Below, one piece after another: positions 61,326 through 64,000 of a stretch of DNA of 64,000 nt. Source of the stretch: Vampirovibrio chlorellavorus (GTDB taxonomy: Bacteria > Cyanobacteriota > Vampirovibrionia > Vampirovibrionales > Vampirovibrionaceae); the NCBI GenBank assembly GCA_001858525.1, contig LAPX01000005.1:177387-241386 (forward strand). Direction: 5' to 3'. The stretch's first letter is position 1; each line of letters starts with the position of its first letter. The translations under genes were made by a program, and so were the position numbers. Under the pieces are notes generated by a model, which made no database searches, was not told the origin of the DNA, and saw only the letters and a program-made list of their open reading frames with translations.

Positions 61326-61339
61326 CCCACGGGGCTACA
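61321..61339 (+). other. Hairpin spanning the etfA stop codon
   Basis: TGTAGCCC (61321-61328) pairs perfectly with GGGCTACA (61332-61339) around a three-base loop; the etfA TAG lies inside the left arm. There is no T-run. The position suggests control of differential expression or mRNA stability between etfBA and the downstream oxidoreductase gene. Confidence 0.6.
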
Positions 61340-61386
61340 GCTCAAAAATTGACTTGTTTTAATGAGTAATGGGAGGCAAGGCCTCT

Positions 61387-63120
61387 GTGGCTGAACGGAT
61401 AGAGTACGATATTTTACTGGTGGGCGGCAGTCCTTCCAACCTGGCTTTGGCCCATCATCTGGTGGATCTGGCCAAACAAAGCGGTGTGTCCTTTTCCATG
61501 GCCATTTTGGAAAAGGGTAAGGAATTTGGCGCTCACATTTTAAGCGGCGCCGTTTCCAAACCGCACGTGATTGAAAAGCTGTTTCCCGATTACAAGGACA
61601 ACGGCTTCCCTTACGAGGCGGTTTGCCAGCAAAGCTATTTCTCCGTGTTGGCGAACCACAGCAAGTGGGACGTCCCGGCGGCCTTATTGCCTGCGGGCTT
61701 GAAAAAAGAGGGTTATCTGGTTTTAACCCTCAGCCACGTGGTCTACTGGATGGCCAACAAGCTGAAAGAGAAATTGGCGGACGCCCCCAACCTGGTCGTC
61801 GACTTTTTTCCCGGTTTTTCAGCCCATGAAGTGGTGTATGAAGGGGATAAAGTGGTCGGCCTGCAAGTGGTGGAAAAAGCCACGGGGAACGCCGAGGAAG
61901 ACAATATTTACGGTAAGGTCACCTGCTTTGGGGATAAGGGCTTTGTCTCCCGCAACCTGATTGAGCGTTTTCAGTTGCGCGATGTTCCGCAGATTTGGTC
62001 TGTGGGCGTCAAGGAAGTTTGGGAACTGCCGGAAGGGTCTGATTACGCGGGCAAGGTTTGGCACACCATGGGCTTCCCCCTGGTGGACGGCAGCTTTGGC
62101 GGCGGCTTTATTTACGGCATGAAGGATCGCAAGCTGACCATTGGTATGGTCATTTCGCTGGATTCTCCCAACCCCAACATCAACCCCCAACAGCGCTTGC
62201 AGGATTATAAAAAACACCCCTGGGTGCAATCCCTGATTAAAGGCGGCAAGATGCTGAAATACGGGGCTGCTCTGTTGCCGGAAGGTGGCTATTACAGCTT
62301 GCCCAAAAAATTCTCCGTGGATGGGGCCTTGTTACTGGGTGATGCCTTGGGCGTGCTGGATATCAGTCAGCTTTCCGGGGTCGATAAGGCCATGGAATGT
62401 GGCTGGCAAGCGGCGGAATTGCTGCATCAGGCTGTTCAGTCCGGGGATTTCAGCGAACAAAAATTATCCAGCTACAAAGAGCGGGTCATGAACTCCTTTG
62501 TGGGTAAAAACCTCTACGAAGGCCGTTACTTCCGCAAGGCCTGGCAGGAAAACCCACGCTTGCTCAATAACTACCTGCCCAAGGTTATGGAAGGGGTGGA
62601 TGCGGGTAACGCTCACTGGGGGCTGATTTCTGTTGGGCTGACGCACAATCCGCTCACTGCGGTGGCCGATGCCGTGCGTCTGAAAAAGTTGATGGATGGC
62701 AAGGTGGAGCTTGGCCCGGTACAGTACGTGGAAGATTACAAGCATATCGTGCCCAACTTCAAGCCTGCGCGTGAGATTGTGGCCAACGGCTTTGACAAGG
62801 ACAGCATTTACTCTCGGGCGGATGCCGTTTTCTATGCTGGAACCAAGTACCACGAAGAGAATCGGCATATCGATGAGTTTAACGCCGATGTCTGCGTGAA
62901 GTGCATTTCCACTTATGATTCTCTGGGTAAGGAAACCCCTTGCGTATCGGATTGTACCGCCGAAGTGCACCGGGTGGATGCGCTGGCCGGGGTGCGGCAT
63001 CACGGCATGTCTCTGGAAAACTGTGTGCAGTGCCGAACTTGCGAGATTGTTTGCCCGGAAGTGAACCTGAAGGTGCGTCCCACTGAAGAAGGGTCCGGTC
63101 CGGACTTTATGGGACTGTAG
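61387..63120 (+). CDS. Electron transfer flavoprotein:quinone oxidoreductase
   Basis: ETF-QO moves electrons from reduced ETF into the membrane quinone pool. GTG 61387 is preferred because GGAGG lies ten bases before it; ATG 61369 would include this site. The 577 residues have an FAD Rossmann start (YDILLVGGSPSNLALAHHLV, with GGSPSN in place of GAGPAG), the family body with DGALLLGDALGVLDISQLSG, and a C-terminal ferredoxin-like [4Fe-4S] module (NCVQCRTCEIVCPE). Last gene of the etfB-etfA-ETF-QO run. Confidence 0.93.
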   Translation: MAERIEYDILLVGGSPSNLALAHHLVDLAKQSGVSFSMAILEKGKEFGAHILSGAVSKPHVIEKLFPDYKDNGFPYEAVCQQSYFSVLANHSKWDVPAALLPAGLKKEGYLVLTLSHVVYWMANKLKEKLADAPNLVVDFFPGFSAHEVVYEGDKVVGLQVVEKATGNAEEDNIYGKVTCFGDKGFVSRNLIERFQLRDVPQIWSVGVKEVWELPEGSDYAGKVWHTMGFPLVDGSFGGGFIYGMKDRKLTIGMVISLDSPNPNINPQQRLQDYKKHPWVQSLIKGGKMLKYGAALLPEGGYYSLPKKFSVDGALLLGDALGVLDISQLSGVDKAMECGWQAAELLHQAVQSGDFSEQKLSSYKERVMNSFVGKNLYEGRYFRKAWQENPRLLNNYLPKVMEGVDAGNAHWGLISVGLTHNPLTAVADAVRLKKLMDGKVELGPVQYVEDYKHIVPNFKPAREIVANGFDKDSIYSRADAVFYAGTKYHEENRHIDEFNADVCVKCISTYDSLGKETPCVSDCTAEVHRVDALAGVRHHGMSLENCVQCRTCEIVCPEVNLKVRPTEEGSGPDFMGL

Positions 63121-63142
63121 AATTCTTTTCTCAATACTGCTT

Positions 63143-63173
63143 AAAAGGTCAGGTGGCTAGCCTGACCTTTTTT
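63143..63173 (+). terminator. Terminator after the ETF operon
   Basis: AAAAGGTCAGG pairs with CCTGACCTTTT around a seven-base loop, followed by a T-run. It lies 23 bases after the stop codon and before the convergent gene at 63206. Confidence 0.88.
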
Positions 63174-63205
63174 GATGTGTCCTTTAGATTTTCTGTCAGG
63201 CCCGT

Positions 63206-63919
63206 TCAGGCCGCGCCGAATAATTTTCGGACGGTGCTGAAGCCCCGCATGACTTTTTGGATCCAGCCGGGGTAGGCTTTTTGCTCTTTGTTTAGGAACA
63301 TTTCCTTGCCCAGGCAGGGGTCTTCGCTGAGTTTTTCAATCAGGGCGTTTTCCAGTTCATCCATCAGGTTCAGCAGCGCATTTTTTTGGTGTTGAATGTG
63401 CTGTTGCCGCATAGGATTGGCGGTTTGCTCCAGCACTTGCAAGTGCTTGTATTGGGCTTTTCGACTGCGGAAGCCCAGAGCCAGTCGCAACTCTTCACCT
63501 CTTAATAGCCCCATGGGGCCAGCCTGACTGAGGGTGTGGCAGCATTGTCGCAGTTGTTGCTGGGCATTCAAGGGGTCCACATCCAGCGGAAAACTGCACA
63601 CCAGTTCAATGAGATCTGGAATAATGCCCTGGTGAATGCGACTCATCAGGGTTTGCAGCATGTCATTGGGGACAAACCAACCATCGCTGAAGGAGGCCAG
63701 TGGGACGGATGGTTGGGTTGGTTCCTGAAGCTGGTTCAAGTCCGAGTGTCCGTAGATGCCCTGCAAGGCAAAGTCCGGTTCCAGACGCAAGTTGAACGGG
63801 GTCGTTTCCGAATGGGGGGACGGGGAGGGCCCATAGATGGTACTCAGGATTTGGGTGGCAATATAGGGCACCAAAAAGTTCTTCCTGTGCGGAAAAGGTT
63901 GGGACATAGGCGGCAACAT
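63206..63919 (-). CDS. Uncharacterised protein (237 aa)
   Basis: Not recognised. The start is uncertain: TTG 63931, ATG 63919 and ATG 63907 are all in frame and none has a good ribosome site; ATG 63919 is listed. The protein has a short Pro/His N-terminus, a Pro/Ser-rich patch, then a mostly helical body with two Cys (VCSFPLDVDPL and RQCCHTLSQ) and a charged C-terminal half (HIQHQKNALLNLMDELENAL), ending FSTVRKLFGAA. No membrane segment. The spacer to the window end (63920-64000) is AT-rich without an ORF. Confidence 0.55.
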   Translation of the reverse strand: MLPPMSQPFPHRKNFLVPYIATQILSTIYGPSPSPHSETTPFNLRLEPDFALQGIYGHSDLNQLQEPTQPSVPLASFSDGWFVPNDMLQTLMSRIHQGIIPDLIELVCSFPLDVDPLNAQQQLRQCCHTLSQAGPMGLLRGEELRLALGFRSRKAQYKHLQVLEQTANPMRQQHIQHQKNALLNLMDELENALIEKLSEDPCLGKEMFLNKEQKAYPGWIQKVMRGFSTVRKLFGAA

Positions 63920-64000
63920 CCAAAAGCTCAAGGTGGGAATTAAGAAAATAAAAACAAATATTTGGGCTTTATTGCTTACAGAATCCTAAACCTATGGGCC

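Overview
The window (about 64 kb, mostly near 50-60% G+C by eye, with a few AT-rich patches) looks like chromosomal DNA of a flagellated, non-photosynthetic relative of the Cyanobacteria (Melainabacteria / Vampirovibrio-like). Evidence: an efp-accB-accC block as in cyanobacteria, SepF next to YggS, a PBS-lyase-type HEAT-repeat protein without any photosynthesis gene, a flagellar basal-body operon, and several lineage-specific proteins sharing a short N-terminal (V/L)(K/R)FG motif. This assignment is inference from gene content; no rRNA or other taxonomic marker lies in the window. I found no tRNA, rRNA, CRISPR array, IS element or prophage.

Layout. 1-3.3 kb (minus): a partial membrane protein, then the fatty-acid start genes accC, accB and efp. 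3.5-5.7 kb (plus): tsaE-tsaB (t6A tRNA modification), a 50-residue membrane protein and dps. 6-10.1 kb: a small membrane protein, an aminotransferase, a hypothetical gene, and a translationally coupled hppD-NUDIX pair. 10.2-12.3 kb: an AT-rich patch with unknown proteins, one apparently frameshifted, and a decayed coding fragment. 12.3-19.0 kb: flgB-flgC-fliE-fliF-fliG-fliH-fliI. 19.0-23.8 kb: an oversized Flp-type pilin-like protein, a membrane glycosyltransferase, RlmD-type methyltransferase and a double-hotdog thioesterase. 24-28.3 kb: fumarylacetoacetase-family protein, two unknowns, homogentisate dioxygenase and a flavin reductase. 28.3-38.7 kb: EamA transporter, metH, small unknowns, a TIGR02757 protein, deoB, a secreted unknown, sepF and yggS. 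38.9-41.8 kb: a 957-residue mosaic protein with Thr-Pro linkers, a WGDPH domain and three 100-residue repeats. 42-48 kb: SIMPL protein, an FG-motif membrane protein, a GT-C/GT2 glycosylation pair and the HEAT protein. 48.7-52.3 kb: membrane thioredoxin, CcdA, RsmD and a PaaK-like ligase. 52.4-57.1 kb: divergent carA and carB. 57.1-63.9 kb: a Pro-rich coiled-coil protein, GT2, etfB-etfA-ETF:quinone oxidoreductase and an unknown.

How it fits together. hppD, homogentisate dioxygenase and the fumarylacetoacetase-family enzyme are a nearly complete tyrosine-degradation route; with ETF and ETF:quinone oxidoreductase they suggest respiration on amino acids and fatty acids, as expected of a bacterium that feeds on other cells. 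Flagella, a pilin-like protein, surface glycosyltransferases and the mosaic GDPH protein are candidates for motility, contact and attack. The best leads for something undescribed are the FG-motif protein set, the putatively self-cleaving mosaic protein, the frameshifted DUF697-like gene and the oversized Flp-like protein.
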